From contig NZ_LT635449.1 of the NCBI RefSeq assembly GCF_900120005.1, positions 186,001 to 250,000 on the forward strand: 64,000 nt of DNA. Direction: 5' to 3'. Below, piece by piece: positions 50,453-59,156 of the stretch; position 1 is the stretch's first letter, and the number at the start of each line of letters is the position of its first letter. This DNA is from Holdemania sp. Marseille-P2844. Lineage in GTDB: Bacteria > Bacillota_I > Bacilli_A > Erysipelotrichales > Erysipelotrichaceae. The notes below the pieces were generated by a model that saw only the letters and a program-made list of their open reading frames with translations, made no database searches and was not told the origin of the DNA. A program made the position numbers and the translations under genes.

Positions 50453-51106
50453 TTAAAAAGAGGAACGTCGCTTTAATTCAATGTTATTCAGAATGTAGTA
50501 CCCACTTTCTCTCTTCTCCAGAATTCCATCGCGGCAAAGCTTGCCTAAAATACGGAACAAATGCCGATAACTCATCCCCACTGAGGCAGAAACATCAGTA
50601 AGAATATCACTAAATACATTTTTATGCGAATTTTGCAGGATGTACGTACATAGACGATGCTCGCCGGAACATAGCGCTGATAATGTATAATTATCTGAAC
50701 TTTTAGACAACTTGGCTGCCAGTTCGCCGCCTAAAAAATTAAGAAATCGAAGATTTACTGATAATTCGTCAGCACATGTCGGATAATTCACGGCGATACA
50801 GTCCAGGGCGGTGATCGCTTTAACCGTCGTTGTGGCATTTTTCTGTCTCATCATGAGTTCAATATCACCAATCAGACCGGAAGAAATGTAATAACACAAA
50901 ATCAAGCTTTTTCCGTCGGGCGTTGTCCGGCAAACCTTCGCACTGCCGCTGATCACAATGAGGATCCATGGCATGGAAACACCTTCTTGACAAACATTTT
51001 CCCCGGGCGCAAAACGCAGGCAGCCGCAAGATTGAAGCGGAACATTTTCCAGGCCATATTCTGCGAGCTTATTTTCATGGGCTTTAGTAAGGGGTATATT
51101 CTCCAT
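50453..51106 (-). CDS. Crp/Fnr-family regulator (YeiL-like)
   Basis: A 217-residue protein: a cyclic-nucleotide-binding-type beta barrel (about 20-120, 'CLRFAPGENVCQEGVSMPW', 'YYISSGLIGDIELMM') and a C-terminal Crp HTH ('DVSASVGMSYRHLFRILGKL'). No Fnr-type N-terminal Cys cluster; isolated Cys30 and Cys32 are in the barrel start. The YeiL group is the nearest I recognise. ATG 51106 has AGGTG six bases before it. It is divergent from a DMT transporter, its likely target. Lower GC than its neighbours. Confidence 0.85.
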   Translation of the reverse strand: MENIPLTKAHENKLAEYGLENVPLQSCGCLRFAPGENVCQEGVSMPWILIVISGSAKVCRTTPDGKSLILCYYISSGLIGDIELMMRQKNATTTVKAITALDCIAVNYPTCADELSVNLRFLNFLGGELAAKLSKSSDNYTLSALCSGEHRLCTYILQNSHKNVFSDILTDVSASVGMSYRHLFRILGKLCRDGILEKRESGYYILNNIELKRRSSF

Positions 51107-51217
51107 ATCAATCACCTCAAATCAATTATATACGAATGCGTTTGAAAGCACTATGACCTATGTCCTATGCAGGATAAACAGAATTTTGTTATTCTCGAAG
51201 TAAAGAGGTGGTCTGAA
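51107..51217. promoter_or_regulatory. Divergent control region of the Crp and DMT genes
   Basis: Minus-strand TATAAT (51131-51126) probably serves the Crp-family gene. A plus-strand TTGAAA (51141-51146) lies upstream of the transporter, without a good -10. ATTGAT occurs twice close together (51108-51126), reminiscent of half-sites. No clear Crp palindrome was found. Confidence 0.4.
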
Positions 51218-52135
51218 TTGTATCCGATTTTAGCGCTGGTTAACGGTATACTATTAGCCATTATGGTTTCAATAAACGGAGAATTATCGAAACAATATGG
51301 CGTATTCTCAGCATCCATATTGATTCATATCGCAGGCACGGCTTCCGCATCTCTCTGCCTTTTGAAAAAAGGAAAAAAGCCACTGTGGACGCATCATCCA
51401 AAATGGATTTATCTGGGCGGAGCGATCGGGGTCTGCACTACTGTATTTCAATGTATTGCGGCAGAGTCGATGAGTATAACCAGCGTCGTTGCACTGGGAT
51501 TGCTGGGGCAGACAATTGCCTCCTTGTTCATTGATAAACTGGGTTTGTTGGGGATGAAGAAAAGACCGTTTCCACAATCAGCACTGATCAGTCTGTGTCT
51601 TTCAGTTCTCGGAATCTTCATGATGTTGGATGATGAAAATGCAGTCGTTGCGATTGGAATTGCGTGTGCCGCAGGCATATCCGTGGTCTTATCCAGAACC
51701 ATCAACGCATATCTGGCAGAAAAAACAGGAGCGCTGCAGGGCGCGCTGATCAACCATCTGATCGGACTTCCTATTACAATACTGCTCGCCGCAGCCACCG
51801 TGAAATGGAGTGATCTTGTCCAAAGAGCACCGTTAAGCGGAACGTCTCAACCCTGGATTTATTTTGGCGGAGTCCTGGGTGTGGGGGTTGTGATGTTATT
51901 TAACATCATTGTTCCCAAACTCTCTTCATTTTTGCTGACCTCACTGGTCTTTATTGCGCAGATATTTACGGGAATTATCTTAGACAGTATGCAGGGGCTC
52001 TCCTGTTCTGATGCCTCTCTTTACGGTGGGCTTGTCATTGCTTTCGGCGTTGTTGTCTACATGGCCGCGGATCGCATTAACCCTTGCAAAAGAACAAAAG
52101 CGTCAGGAAAGTGTGGCAGAAACAAAACGGATTGA
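51218..52135 (+). CDS. DMT-superfamily transporter (YdcZ/DUF606-like)
   Basis: A 305-residue membrane protein with about ten helices, made of two related halves ('LALVNGILLAIMVSINGELS' and 'IGIACAAGISVVLSRTINAY' open each half). This fits fused YdcZ-type DMT transporters. The best start is TTG 51218, seven bases after AGAGGTG; the upstream ATG 51167 has no ribosome site. The last 18 residues (after 'VVYMAADRI') look unnatural. The +1 frame continues as a charged helix to a stop at 52181, suggesting a frameshift near 52080. Substrate unknown. Confidence 0.82.
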   Translation: MYPILALVNGILLAIMVSINGELSKQYGVFSASILIHIAGTASASLCLLKKGKKPLWTHHPKWIYLGGAIGVCTTVFQCIAAESMSITSVVALGLLGQTIASLFIDKLGLLGMKKRPFPQSALISLCLSVLGIFMMLDDENAVVAIGIACAAGISVVLSRTINAYLAEKTGALQGALINHLIGLPITILLAAATVKWSDLVQRAPLSGTSQPWIYFGGVLGVGVVMLFNIIVPKLSSFLLTSLVFIAQIFTGIILDSMQGLSCSDASLYGGLVIAFGVVVYMAADRINPCKRTKASGKCGRNKTD

Positions 52136-52255
52136 AGAAGAATACCAGAATGGCTTAAAAGAGAAACAGGTTAAAAATTGATTTATTTCATGGAACAACT
52201 CGAGATTTTATGCTGGATGATATAATCAGACACCTCTAAAATCTTCTTTGCATGC

Positions 52256-52281
52256 AAAAAGAGGAAGTTTTCAGCTTCCTC
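52256..52281 (-). terminator. deoC operon terminator
   Basis: GAGGAAG / CTTCCTC stem with a 7-nt loop and T5 on the minus strand, about 60 nt past deoC. Confidence 0.8.
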
Positions 52282-52288
52282 TTCGTTG

Positions 52289-52308
52289 ACCGGCAGTGCC
52301 GGTTTTTT
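52289..52308 (+). terminator. Plus-strand terminator for the DMT gene
   Basis: ACCGGC-AGT-GCCGGT followed by T6 on the plus strand. It is back to back with the deoC terminator. Confidence 0.82.
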
Positions 52309-52341
52309 ATTTTTCTTTTTTACGAATTCCAAGAGCAGCGG

Positions 52342-53010
52342 TTAATACCCCGCGGCTTCCTGGCCCGCCAGCAACGCGACGCCGCTGGAGGTTCCGATCC
52401 GGTCGGCTCCCGCTTCGATCATTGCCTTTAAATCATCAAAGCTGCGCACGCCGCCGGCCGCTTTCACCTGGCAGACATCGCCGACCGTCTGTTTCATCAG
52501 ACGCACGTCTTCCACCGTTGCGCCGCTGGTAGAAAATCCTGTCGAGGTTTTTACGAAATCCGCGCCGGCTTCCATGCAGGCCTTGCAGGCGAAGACCTTT
52601 TCTTCATCGCTCAGCAGGCAGGTTTCAATGATGACTTTCAGCGTATGTGCGCCCGCCGCTTCCCGGACCATTTTGATATCCCGGACAACGCCGTCATGAT
52701 CGCCGTCCTTCACGCCGCCGATGTTGATGACCATGTCAATTTCATCCGCGCCTTTTTCAATCGCGTCGCGGCATTCAAACGCCTTGGCTTCGCTGGTCAT
52801 CGCGCCCAGCGGAAAGCCGATGACGGTGCAGACCTTGACGTCGCTGCCTGCCAGCTGCTGCTTGCAGAAGGGAATCCAGCAGGGATTGACGCAGACGGTC
52901 GCGAAATCATGTTCGCGGGCTTCGGAACACAGCTTTTCCAGCTGGCTGCGGGTACTGGCAGGTTTTAGCAGAGTGTGATCAATGTACTTATTCAACGGTT
53001 TCATCTTCAT
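52342..53010 (-). CDS. deoC: Deoxyribose-phosphate aldolase
   Basis: A 222-residue class I aldolase: '[15 protein letters not shown]', '[15 protein letters not shown]', '[15 protein letters not shown]', Schiff-base Lys in '[20 protein letters not shown]' and '[14 protein letters not shown]'. It cleaves deoxyribose-5-phosphate to glyceraldehyde-3-phosphate and acetaldehyde. The start is ATG 53010 or 53004, both behind GGAGGAGG. It overlaps the end of murE by about 20 nt, an unusual pairing of nucleoside catabolism with cell-wall synthesis. Confidence 0.95.
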   Translation of the reverse strand: MKMKPLNKYIDHTLLKPASTRSQLEKLCSEAREHDFATVCVNPCWIPFCKQQLAGSDVKVCTVIGFPLGAMTSEAKAFECRDAIEKGADEIDMVINIGGVKDGDHDGVVRDIKMVREAAGAHTLKVIIETCLLSDEEKVFACKACMEAGADFVKTSTGFSTSGATVEDVRLMKQTVGDVCQVKAAGGVRSFDDLKAMIEAGADRIGTSSGVALLAGQEAAGY

Positions 53011-54463
53011 CTTCCTCCTCCGTTTCAAAATAATACTTGCGCAGGGCGTCGCGGACCGCCGCCGGATCGCTCATCCACGGTTCCCGGCCGAATTCCCGGT
53101 AAATAAAGGTTTCGTCGCCCTTGCCTAAAATCAGGATCGTATCTCCGACATTGGCCACTTCCACCGCCTGACGGATTGCGTCATAGCGGCTTTCAATGAT
53201 AATGCGGTTGGTCTTCTGAATACCCGAAGCAATTTCTTCAGCGATCTGAATCGGATCCTCGTCGCGCGGATCGTCTTCGGTTAAGATAATCAGGTCGCAA
53301 TATTTATCCGCAAGCTGACCGAAAACCGGTCGTTTCTTCGTATCCCGCTTCCCCGCGGAGCCAAACACGGAAATGATTCGTTTCTCCTTCGGCGTGATCG
53401 CGGACGCGAACTTGAAGATCTGTTCCAGGCCGTCCGGAGTATGCGCGAAGTCAACGATGATATTGAACGGCTGGCCTTCTTCAATCCGTTCCATCCGGCC
53501 TTCGATCTGCGGAATCGTATTGAGCTGTTCCAGAATCTGTTCCATGGGCAAACCGCCCTCATGCAGCGCGGCGATCACCGCCAACAGGTTATACAGATTG
53601 AACATCGCAACCAGATTGGTCTGGACCGGGTATTCATGGCCATTATAAACTAAGGTAAAGATGGTTTTGTCCGCGTTGAGCTGGATATCCTTCGCTTCAT
53701 AATCCGCTTTTTCCAGCACGCCATAGGTCACAACACGGGCGGGGCAATCGGCGACGATCGCCATGCCGTGAGGATCATCCTTGTTGGTAATCGCTGTGCC
53801 ATCCGGCTTCAGCTGGTCGAACAGGCGTTTCTTCGCTTCAAAGTAATTCTCCATCGTCCCGTGATAATCGAGATGATCATGCGTCAGATTCGTAAAAATC
53901 GCGATGTCGACGTCCACGCCGTCCGTGCGGTGCTGTTCCAGACCGATGCTGCTGATCTCCAGCGCGCAGGCTTTCATCCCGTCTTCCGCCATATCATGCA
54001 GAATCTGCTGCAGCGGCACGATGTCCGGGGTCGTCAGTAACGGCGGCAGCTTCGTGTCGCCATACTCAATCGAAATGGTACCGATGTAGCCGCAGGCATA
54101 GATCGGATCCAGCAGGTTGCGGATCATGCAGGCGATTGACGACTTGCCATTAGTACCGGTCACGCCGTAGACCACCATCTTCTTTGACGGATAGCCATAG
54201 AAGCAGGCCGCGACCTGATTGAGTGCGGCGGTGACGTCGCGCACCTTGATGTAAACGACATTCGCGTTGTTGCGCTTGATATCCTCGCTGTGAACGACGC
54301 AGACCGCGCCGTTTTTCACGGCCGCGTTGACGTAGCGGTGACCATCATGGATCATCCCTTTAATACAGAAGAAGATGGAATTGGGCAGCACATCGCGGCT
54401 GTCCACCATCAGATTTTCAATTTCAATGTCCGGAGCGTTGTCAAACAATGCGGATAATTTCAT
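52988..54463 (-). CDS. murE: UDP-MurNAc-tripeptide synthetase
   Basis: A 491-residue Mur ligase: P-loop '[14 protein letters not shown]', '[12 protein letters not shown]', '[21 protein letters not shown]' shortened to '[13 protein letters not shown]', the carbamylated-Lys region in 'AKKRLFDQL', and the C-terminal domain with '[10 protein letters not shown]'. The substrate-selection motif is 'DDPRDEDP' where meso-DAP enzymes usually read DNPRxEDP, so the third residue of the stem peptide (DAP or another diamine) is uncertain. An acidic C-terminal tail follows. The ATG overlaps mtaB (ATGA). Confidence 0.94.
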   Translation of the reverse strand: MKLSALFDNAPDIEIENLMVDSRDVLPNSIFFCIKGMIHDGHRYVNAAVKNGAVCVVHSEDIKRNNANVVYIKVRDVTAALNQVAACFYGYPSKKMVVYGVTGTNGKSSIACMIRNLLDPIYACGYIGTISIEYGDTKLPPLLTTPDIVPLQQILHDMAEDGMKACALEISSIGLEQHRTDGVDVDIAIFTNLTHDHLDYHGTMENYFEAKKRLFDQLKPDGTAITNKDDPHGMAIVADCPARVVTYGVLEKADYEAKDIQLNADKTIFTLVYNGHEYPVQTNLVAMFNLYNLLAVIAALHEGGLPMEQILEQLNTIPQIEGRMERIEEGQPFNIIVDFAHTPDGLEQIFKFASAITPKEKRIISVFGSAGKRDTKKRPVFGQLADKYCDLIILTEDDPRDEDPIQIAEEIASGIQKTNRIIIESRYDAIRQAVEVANVGDTILILGKGDETFIYREFGREPWMSDPAAVRDALRKYYFETEEEDEDETVE

Positions 54464-55761
54464 TTTTCCTGACCTCCTTGTGCCTGCGCTGCCAGCTGAT
54501 CCCCGATCATATGTGTACAGCGGGCCACAATCCGTTGTCCGCTGGCAAACTCGCCTTCAATTTGCACCGGCAGATACTCGCTGCTGTGTCCGAACGCAGC
54601 GCCGTTTTCACAGGTTTCGATAATTACGTCGACGTCCTTACCGATCCAGCTGCTTTTTACCGCGTAATAACTGTTGCGGGAGAATTCGCCAACCTGATGG
54701 GCCCGCTGCTTCTTCACCTCCGATGAAACCTGACCGCTCATCCGCTGCGCCGGGGTTCCGGTTTTCGGGGAGAAAGGGAAGACGTGGATGAAGCTGAAGT
54801 GGATCTGCTTCAGAAAGGCCATCGTTGCGGCAAATTCCGCCTCGCTTTCCTGCGGAAAACCAACGATCAGATCGGTGCTGATCGAAATTCCGTCAATCCG
54901 GCTGCGGATTTCTTCCACCCGCGCCAGAAACTGCGCCGTCGTATACGGCCGGCCCATCCGTTTCAGCGTGGCGTCGCAGCCCGCCTGCAGCGGAATATGC
55001 AGATGCCGGGCGATCTTCGGCTGCGTTTCCATCAGCGTCAGCAGCTCATCAGTGATCTCTGTAATCTCGATCGACGAAATCCGGATTCGCTCCAGCGGTT
55101 CAATCTGACACATCCCGCGGATCAATTCGCACAGGCTGGTGTCTCTATCTTTCCCATACCGGCCGGTATGTATCCCGGCCAGAACAATTTCCTTATGCTT
55201 CTGCGCCAGCCGCCGCGCTTCCTTCAGCGCTTCGTCCAACGGCAGCGAGCGCTCCCGGCCGCGGGCATACGGGATGATGCAGTAAGCGCAGAACTGGTTG
55301 CATCCATCCTGCACCTTTAAGTACGCGCGCGTCTGATGTTCAAATTCATCCAGCGGCAGCATTTCAAACTCGGCGGACGTCCGCACGTCATGCAGCTCGA
55401 CAATCGGCTCGCGGCGCTGGCGCAGCGCTTCGTCGATCAGCTGCGGCAATTTGTCCTTGCCGCTGGAACCGACCAGAATGTCGATCTTTTCCTGCTCACA
55501 CATCTGTTCCGCCTGAATCTGGACGTAACAGCCCACAGCGCACACCAGGGCGTCCGGGTTCTGCCTGCGGGCCTGATGGATTTTCTGCCGGCTCTTGCTG
55601 GCGGCGGTATTGGTCACCGCACAGGTAAATATGATGTAAACGTCGGCTTTCTCCTTGAAGTCCACCGTCTGATAGCCACGCTGCCGCAGCGCCTGAGCGG
55701 TACTTTCCGACTCGTAGGCGTTGACTTTGCAGCCCAACGTTGAAATTGCGACACTCGCCAT
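54460..55761 (-). CDS. mtaB: tRNA t6A37 methylthiotransferase
   Basis: A 433-residue radical SAM methylthiotransferase. The N-terminal UPF0004 domain has 'STLGCKVNAYESES', 'IFTCAVTNTAASKSRQ' and 'VCAVGCYVQ' (three cluster Cys). The radical SAM core has 'QDGCNQFCAYCIIPYARGR' (CxxxCxxC), and a C-terminal TRAM domain starts near 375. MtaB (YqeV) makes ms2t6A37 in tRNAs reading ANN codons; it differs from MiaB by its shorter N-terminus. The start at 55761 follows AAGGGG. An extended -10 lies 26 nt upstream. Confidence 0.94.
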   Translation of the reverse strand: MASVAISTLGCKVNAYESESTAQALRQRGYQTVDFKEKADVYIIFTCAVTNTAASKSRQKIHQARRQNPDALVCAVGCYVQIQAEQMCEQEKIDILVGSSGKDKLPQLIDEALRQRREPIVELHDVRTSAEFEMLPLDEFEHQTRAYLKVQDGCNQFCAYCIIPYARGRERSLPLDEALKEARRLAQKHKEIVLAGIHTGRYGKDRDTSLCELIRGMCQIEPLERIRISSIEITEITDELLTLMETQPKIARHLHIPLQAGCDATLKRMGRPYTTAQFLARVEEIRSRIDGISISTDLIVGFPQESEAEFAATMAFLKQIHFSFIHVFPFSPKTGTPAQRMSGQVSSEVKKQRAHQVGEFSRNSYYAVKSSWIGKDVDVIIETCENGAAFGHSSEYLPVQIEGEFASGQRIVARCTHMIGDQLAAQAQGGQEK

Positions 55762-55786
55762 GAATTCGTCCCCTTCCATGATGGAT

Positions 55787-55795
55787 ATTATACCA
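55787..55795 (-). promoter_or_regulatory. Promoter of mtaB-murE-deoC
   Basis: Minus-strand extended -10 TGG-TATAAT (55795-55787); no good -35. Confidence 0.65.
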
Positions 55796-55844
55796 AACTT
55801 TTAACCCCGGAGGTAGTCTTTTAGCGGTCATTCTCACCCTGCCA

Positions 55845-55866
55845 AAGGAAAAGGCCTTACGGCCTT
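55845..55866 (-). terminator. Terminator of the rsmE operon
   Basis: AAGGCC-GTAA-GGCCTT followed by TTCCTTT on the minus strand. The loop contains the stop codon of the unknown gene. Confidence 0.75.
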
Positions 55867-56624
55867 GAAATGCGGGCGATTTTTGATTTCAGTTTCGGCA
55901 GGATATAGCCGCTGGCGCAGCACGCATCGCGGATCTGAAGCGGATCCTGACTCAGCACCGCGGCCGCCAGCGGCGCGCCCTGAGCGGGATCAAGCTTTTC
56001 GCCGGTACAGACCAGCGAAAGCGGCAGCTCGGTTTCCGTGCCGTCAAACGCAAAAACTTCCAGACAGTGCACGCGGCCCTCGTAAACCGCGAAACCCTGC
56101 TCATTCTGAAAAATCACCTGCGGCGAGGCAAAGCCCGCGTCGTAGGGCAGTCGTCCATAGATTAACGGATCAACGATCTTATCCGCAAAGCTTTTGACCA
56201 TTTTGAAAAACTGCGGCAGTTCCAGCACCGCGGTTTCGTGATCGTACAGCGCGTTGATCAGCGGATCGAAGAATGGGATCATCACCAGCTTGTCCTCAAC
56301 CGTAAACTTCTTCATGTCCGCAATCGCGGCCTGAATTTTTGGCCGTACAAATTCATTGCGTTTGGGATAATCGATGATCTCCCAGATATCCAGCATTTCC
56401 GTCCGCGTCTGTTCGTACAGTTCCTCAATCTTCTGCTTGTTTTTCAAGCCCTCTTCCAGAATGCTCAGCGTATACACATCCCGCGCCGTTTTTACCGGAC
56501 GATCGAGCTGATAGGGTTTCAGCCGGGCGTTGATGCGCGCGGTTTCCTTGCGGACCTCATTCAGTTTCAGAAATTCCCGATCGTTGCCTTTGCGCAGAAT
56601 TTTAATCATTTTCGGATTCATCAT
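55857..56624 (-). CDS. Unknown 255-residue protein after rsmE
   Basis: A soluble protein: a basic helical N-terminal half (about 1-110, many Lys/Arg/Glu, 'LKLNEVRKETARINARL') and a mixed C-terminal half with 'NEQGFAVYEGRVHCLEVFAF'. No TM or signal. The ATG follows the rsmE stop directly (TAAATG) with GGAGGG four bases upstream, so translation is coupled to rsmE. I do not recognise the family. Its stop lies within the operon terminator. Confidence 0.75.
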   Translation of the reverse strand: MMNPKMIKILRKGNDREFLKLNEVRKETARINARLKPYQLDRPVKTARDVYTLSILEEGLKNKQKIEELYEQTRTEMLDIWEIIDYPKRNEFVRPKIQAAIADMKKFTVEDKLVMIPFFDPLINALYDHETAVLELPQFFKMVKSFADKIVDPLIYGRLPYDAGFASPQVIFQNEQGFAVYEGRVHCLEVFAFDGTETELPLSLVCTGEKLDPAQGAPLAAAVLSQDPLQIRDACCASGYILPKLKSKIARISRP

Positions 56625-57338
56625 TTAACCCTCCAGCACGGCTCCAGCCAGACAGACCGCCGCCACTGCCGCCGTTTCCGCCCGCAGAATCCGTTTGCCC
56701 AGCGAGCAGCAGCGATAGCCCTGTGCCTGCAGCCTTTCAATCTCAGCCGGACTGAAACCGCCTTCCGGGCCGATCACCAGCGTCACGCTGCGGCCCTTTT
56801 CCAGCTGAGCGCTCAGCAAACCACCGTGCAAAGCTTCATCTTCATACGCCACGAAGTTCTGCTCGCTCCGCCACGCGCCGGCGTCGGCCAATTCGATCGG
56901 TGCGCACACCTGCGGCCTTTGCGTACGCTTGCATTGTTGGCTGGCTTCCTGAACAATCTTCTGCCAGCGCTCTAATTTTTTATCTATTTTATCCTGTTCC
57001 AGCTTCACGACCGTGCGGCTGGATTGAAACGGAACGATCCGGCTGACGCCCAGCTCCGTGCATTTCTGCAGCAGCCAGTCCCAGCGCTCGCCTTTGATCA
57101 GACCGGCGACTAATGTCAGCGTTACCGGAAGCTCGCGGTCCTCGTCCAGCAGTTCTGTGATCTGAATCTGACCCGCGCCGTCCAGCACGCCGCAAAAAAC
57201 GGTGCCTTCCGCGTCGATCACGCGCAGCGTTTCCCCTTCCTTCATCCGCAGGACACGCTGTAAATGATGGCGCTGCTGCGGATCCGGTTCGATCACGCTT
57301 CCGACGTGGGTTTTCTGTTGTATAAATATCTGCTGCAT
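56625..57338 (-). CDS. rsmE: 16S rRNA (uracil1498-N3)-methyltransferase
   Basis: A 237-residue SPOUT methyltransferase: N-terminal PUA-like region 'QRHHLQRVLRMKEGETLRV', then the knot with 'LIKGERWDWLLQKCTELG', 'RWQKIVQEASQQCKRTQRP', 'VTLVIGPEGGFSPAEIE' and 'LGKRILRAETAAVAA'. These are RsmE signatures. The start at 57338 follows GGTGA. It is the first gene of a two-gene operon. Confidence 0.95.
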   Translation of the reverse strand: MQQIFIQQKTHVGSVIEPDPQQRHHLQRVLRMKEGETLRVIDAEGTVFCGVLDGAGQIQITELLDEDRELPVTLTLVAGLIKGERWDWLLQKCTELGVSRIVPFQSSRTVVKLEQDKIDKKLERWQKIVQEASQQCKRTQRPQVCAPIELADAGAWRSEQNFVAYEDEALHGGLLSAQLEKGRSVTLVIGPEGGFSPAEIERLQAQGYRCCSLGKRILRAETAAVAAVCLAGAVLEG

Positions 57339-57354
57339 GTTATCACCGTGCTTT

Positions 57355-57363
57355 ATTTTACCA
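57355..57363 (-). promoter_or_regulatory. rsmE extended -10 promoter
   Basis: Minus-strand TGG-TAAAAT (57363-57355), 17 nt before the start codon. Confidence 0.55.
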
Positions 57364-57494
57364 GAAAACAGGCCGGAAGGGAATGAAAATCCCGCCTGGC
57401 AATCAGGAAAGCCGTTCCGGGCTAAAAAAGCAACGAAACGACCCAGCTCTTGTGAACCAATCCGAAACTTGGAATTGATCCCTCTTCGCCGTCA

Positions 57495-57518
57495 GAAAAA
57501 AAGCAGCGGCATGCTGCT
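57495..57518 (-). terminator. Uracil permease terminator
   Basis: AGCAGC / GCTGCT stem with T7 on the minus strand, about 20 nt past the permease gene. Confidence 0.88.
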
Positions 57519-57538
57519 TTCTGAGTGAGATCTGAGAT

Positions 57539-58843
57539 TTATTTTGATTTTTCCGCAGTTTGTTTCTCCCGCGGCAGGATCAGGTTCAGCACAATGCCCA
57601 CAGTCGCCGACAACGCGGTGCCCGACAGGGTGACCAGTTTGCCTAACGGCAGAACCGCGCCGCCCAAGCCGATGACCAGCATGGCCGAAGCGATGATCAG
57701 ATTGCGCTGCTGCCCAAAATCGACCTGATTGTCGATCAGAACCCGCAGACCGTTGGAAGCAATGACGCCGTACAGAATGATCGACATTCCGCCTAATACG
57801 GCGTTGGGAATCGTTGAGATGAACGCCGATACAATCGGGACGCAGCTCAGCACGATCGCGATGCAGGCCGCACCGACAGTCACGTACACCGAGGACACCT
57901 TCGTCATCCCGATGACGCCCGTATTTTCGCCATAGGTCGTATTCGCCGGTCCGCCCAGCAGCGCCGAAATGGACGTCGCGATGCCATCGCCCATTAACGT
58001 CTTATCCAAGCCCGGTTCCTTCAGGAAATTGCGGCCGCAGATCTTGCCCAGCACGGTATGATCGCCGATATGCTCGGAAATGGTCACCAGCGCCACCGGC
58101 AGGATCGCGAACGTTTCCGGTCCGAAATACAGGTGATAGCTCTTAAACCCCGGAATAGCAATCGGCAGAATGAATTCCGGCAGCGATAAGAACCGCCCCG
58201 ACTGCAGGACTTCCTGCAGCGGCGCAAAGTCCACGATGCCTAAAGCCAGCGCAAACACATACCCACCCAAGATTCCGCAAAGGAATGGAATGATTTTGAA
58301 AAAGCCTTTTGCCTTCGTGGAGATCAGAGCAGTGAGAATAAAGGTAAAGACCGCTGTCAGCATGACTTTCCAATCCCCGCCGGTCACAAAGCCGGCGTTG
58401 CCGACCGCATTGGCCGCCAGGCCCAGACCGATAACGGCGATCATCGGGCCGATGACAATCGGCGGAAGCAGCTTGTCAATCCAGTCCTTGCCGATGAAAC
58501 GGACAAGAATCGAAACGACGACATAGACCAGACCGATCAGGATTAACCCGGTCTGCGCTGCGCTGACATCGCCGCTCATCGCGGCGACCGCAATCTGGAC
58601 GGCGCTGATGTAGGCAAAGGAAGAACCTAAGTAGACCGGAACCTGAAACCGGGTGATGCAGCTGTAAATAATCGTTCCGATGCCGGAAGCAAACAAGGCG
58701 ACGGAAATCGGAAAGCCGGTCAGCACCGGGACCAGGATGGTGGCGCCAAACATCGCAAAGACATGTTGGAAACTTAACAGAATCCATTGAGTCGGTTTTG
58801 GTTTTTCGTTGACGTCGAGGATCATTTCTACTCGCTGTGACAT
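57539..58843 (-). CDS. uraA: Uracil permease (NCS2/UraA family)
   Basis: A 434-residue NCS2 transporter with 14 TM helices: 'QHVFAMFGATILVPVLTG' (helix 1), 'VPVYLGSSFAYISAV' (helix 3), 'ALVTISEHIGDHTVLG' (helix 8, with the ligand Glu and His) and 'GDGIATSISALLGGPANTTY' (helix 10). These residues are those of uracil rather than xanthine carriers. It imports uracil with protons. A PyrR-type attenuator in the leader indicates repression by uridine nucleotides, which supports the assignment. Start ATG 58843. Confidence 0.95.
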   Translation of the reverse strand: MSQRVEMILDVNEKPKPTQWILLSFQHVFAMFGATILVPVLTGFPISVALFASGIGTIIYSCITRFQVPVYLGSSFAYISAVQIAVAAMSGDVSAAQTGLILIGLVYVVVSILVRFIGKDWIDKLLPPIVIGPMIAVIGLGLAANAVGNAGFVTGGDWKVMLTAVFTFILTALISTKAKGFFKIIPFLCGILGGYVFALALGIVDFAPLQEVLQSGRFLSLPEFILPIAIPGFKSYHLYFGPETFAILPVALVTISEHIGDHTVLGKICGRNFLKEPGLDKTLMGDGIATSISALLGGPANTTYGENTGVIGMTKVSSVYVTVGAACIAIVLSCVPIVSAFISTIPNAVLGGMSIILYGVIASNGLRVLIDNQVDFGQQRNLIIASAMLVIGLGGAVLPLGKLVTLSGTALSATVGIVLNLILPREKQTAEKSK

Positions 58844-58865
58844 AAATACCCCTTTCCGGGCTTAA

Positions 58866-58900
58866 ATAAAAAGCCCTTTTGATTTTGTGCAAAAGGACTT
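58866..58900 (-). terminator. Attenuator terminator of uraA
   Basis: AAGTCCTTTTG (58900-58890) pairs with CAAAAGGGCTT (58881-58871) with one mismatch on the minus strand, then TTTATTT. It lies between the PyrR-like site and the start codon. Confidence 0.82.
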
Positions 58901-58920
58901 TCCCCTTAATGTAGTTCAGC

Positions 58921-58940
58921 CTTGCGATCTCTCTGGATCC
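58921..58940 (-). promoter_or_regulatory. PyrR-binding RNA element
   Basis: The minus-strand transcript contains UCCAGAGAGAUCGCAAG, matching the conserved PyrR-binding loop (UCCAGAGAG...GCAAG). Placed upstream of an intrinsic terminator, it should promote termination when UMP-bound PyrR is present. Confidence 0.82.
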
Positions 58941-58964
58941 GCTTAAAAGCCCTATGCGGTTTTC

Positions 58965-58993
58965 ATTATAACATAACTAAGCGGCGATTTCAT
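58965..58993 (-). promoter_or_regulatory. uraA promoter
   Basis: Minus strand: -35 ATGAAA (58993-58988), 17-nt spacer, extended -10 TGT-TATAAT (58973-58965), about 120 nt before the gene, leaving room for the attenuator. Confidence 0.72.
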
Positions 58994-59156
58994 CCACTTC
59001 CGGTAAAAAGCCTGAAATGAATTTTCTGACATTCCCGAACATCTTTAATTTCAAACTGGATTCAGCGATGCCAAACAAGGGCGGACTAGTCAGAAATCCC
59101 GGCAGAGAGCCTGACCGGCAGTTGATCGTCAGTTTGTCAGAAGGCGAACTTCTGAA

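Noticed and set aside
59135-59155. TCAGAAG/CTTCTGA hairpin after the M56 gene as a terminator
   Set aside because: The stem is short and is not followed by a T run on either strand.
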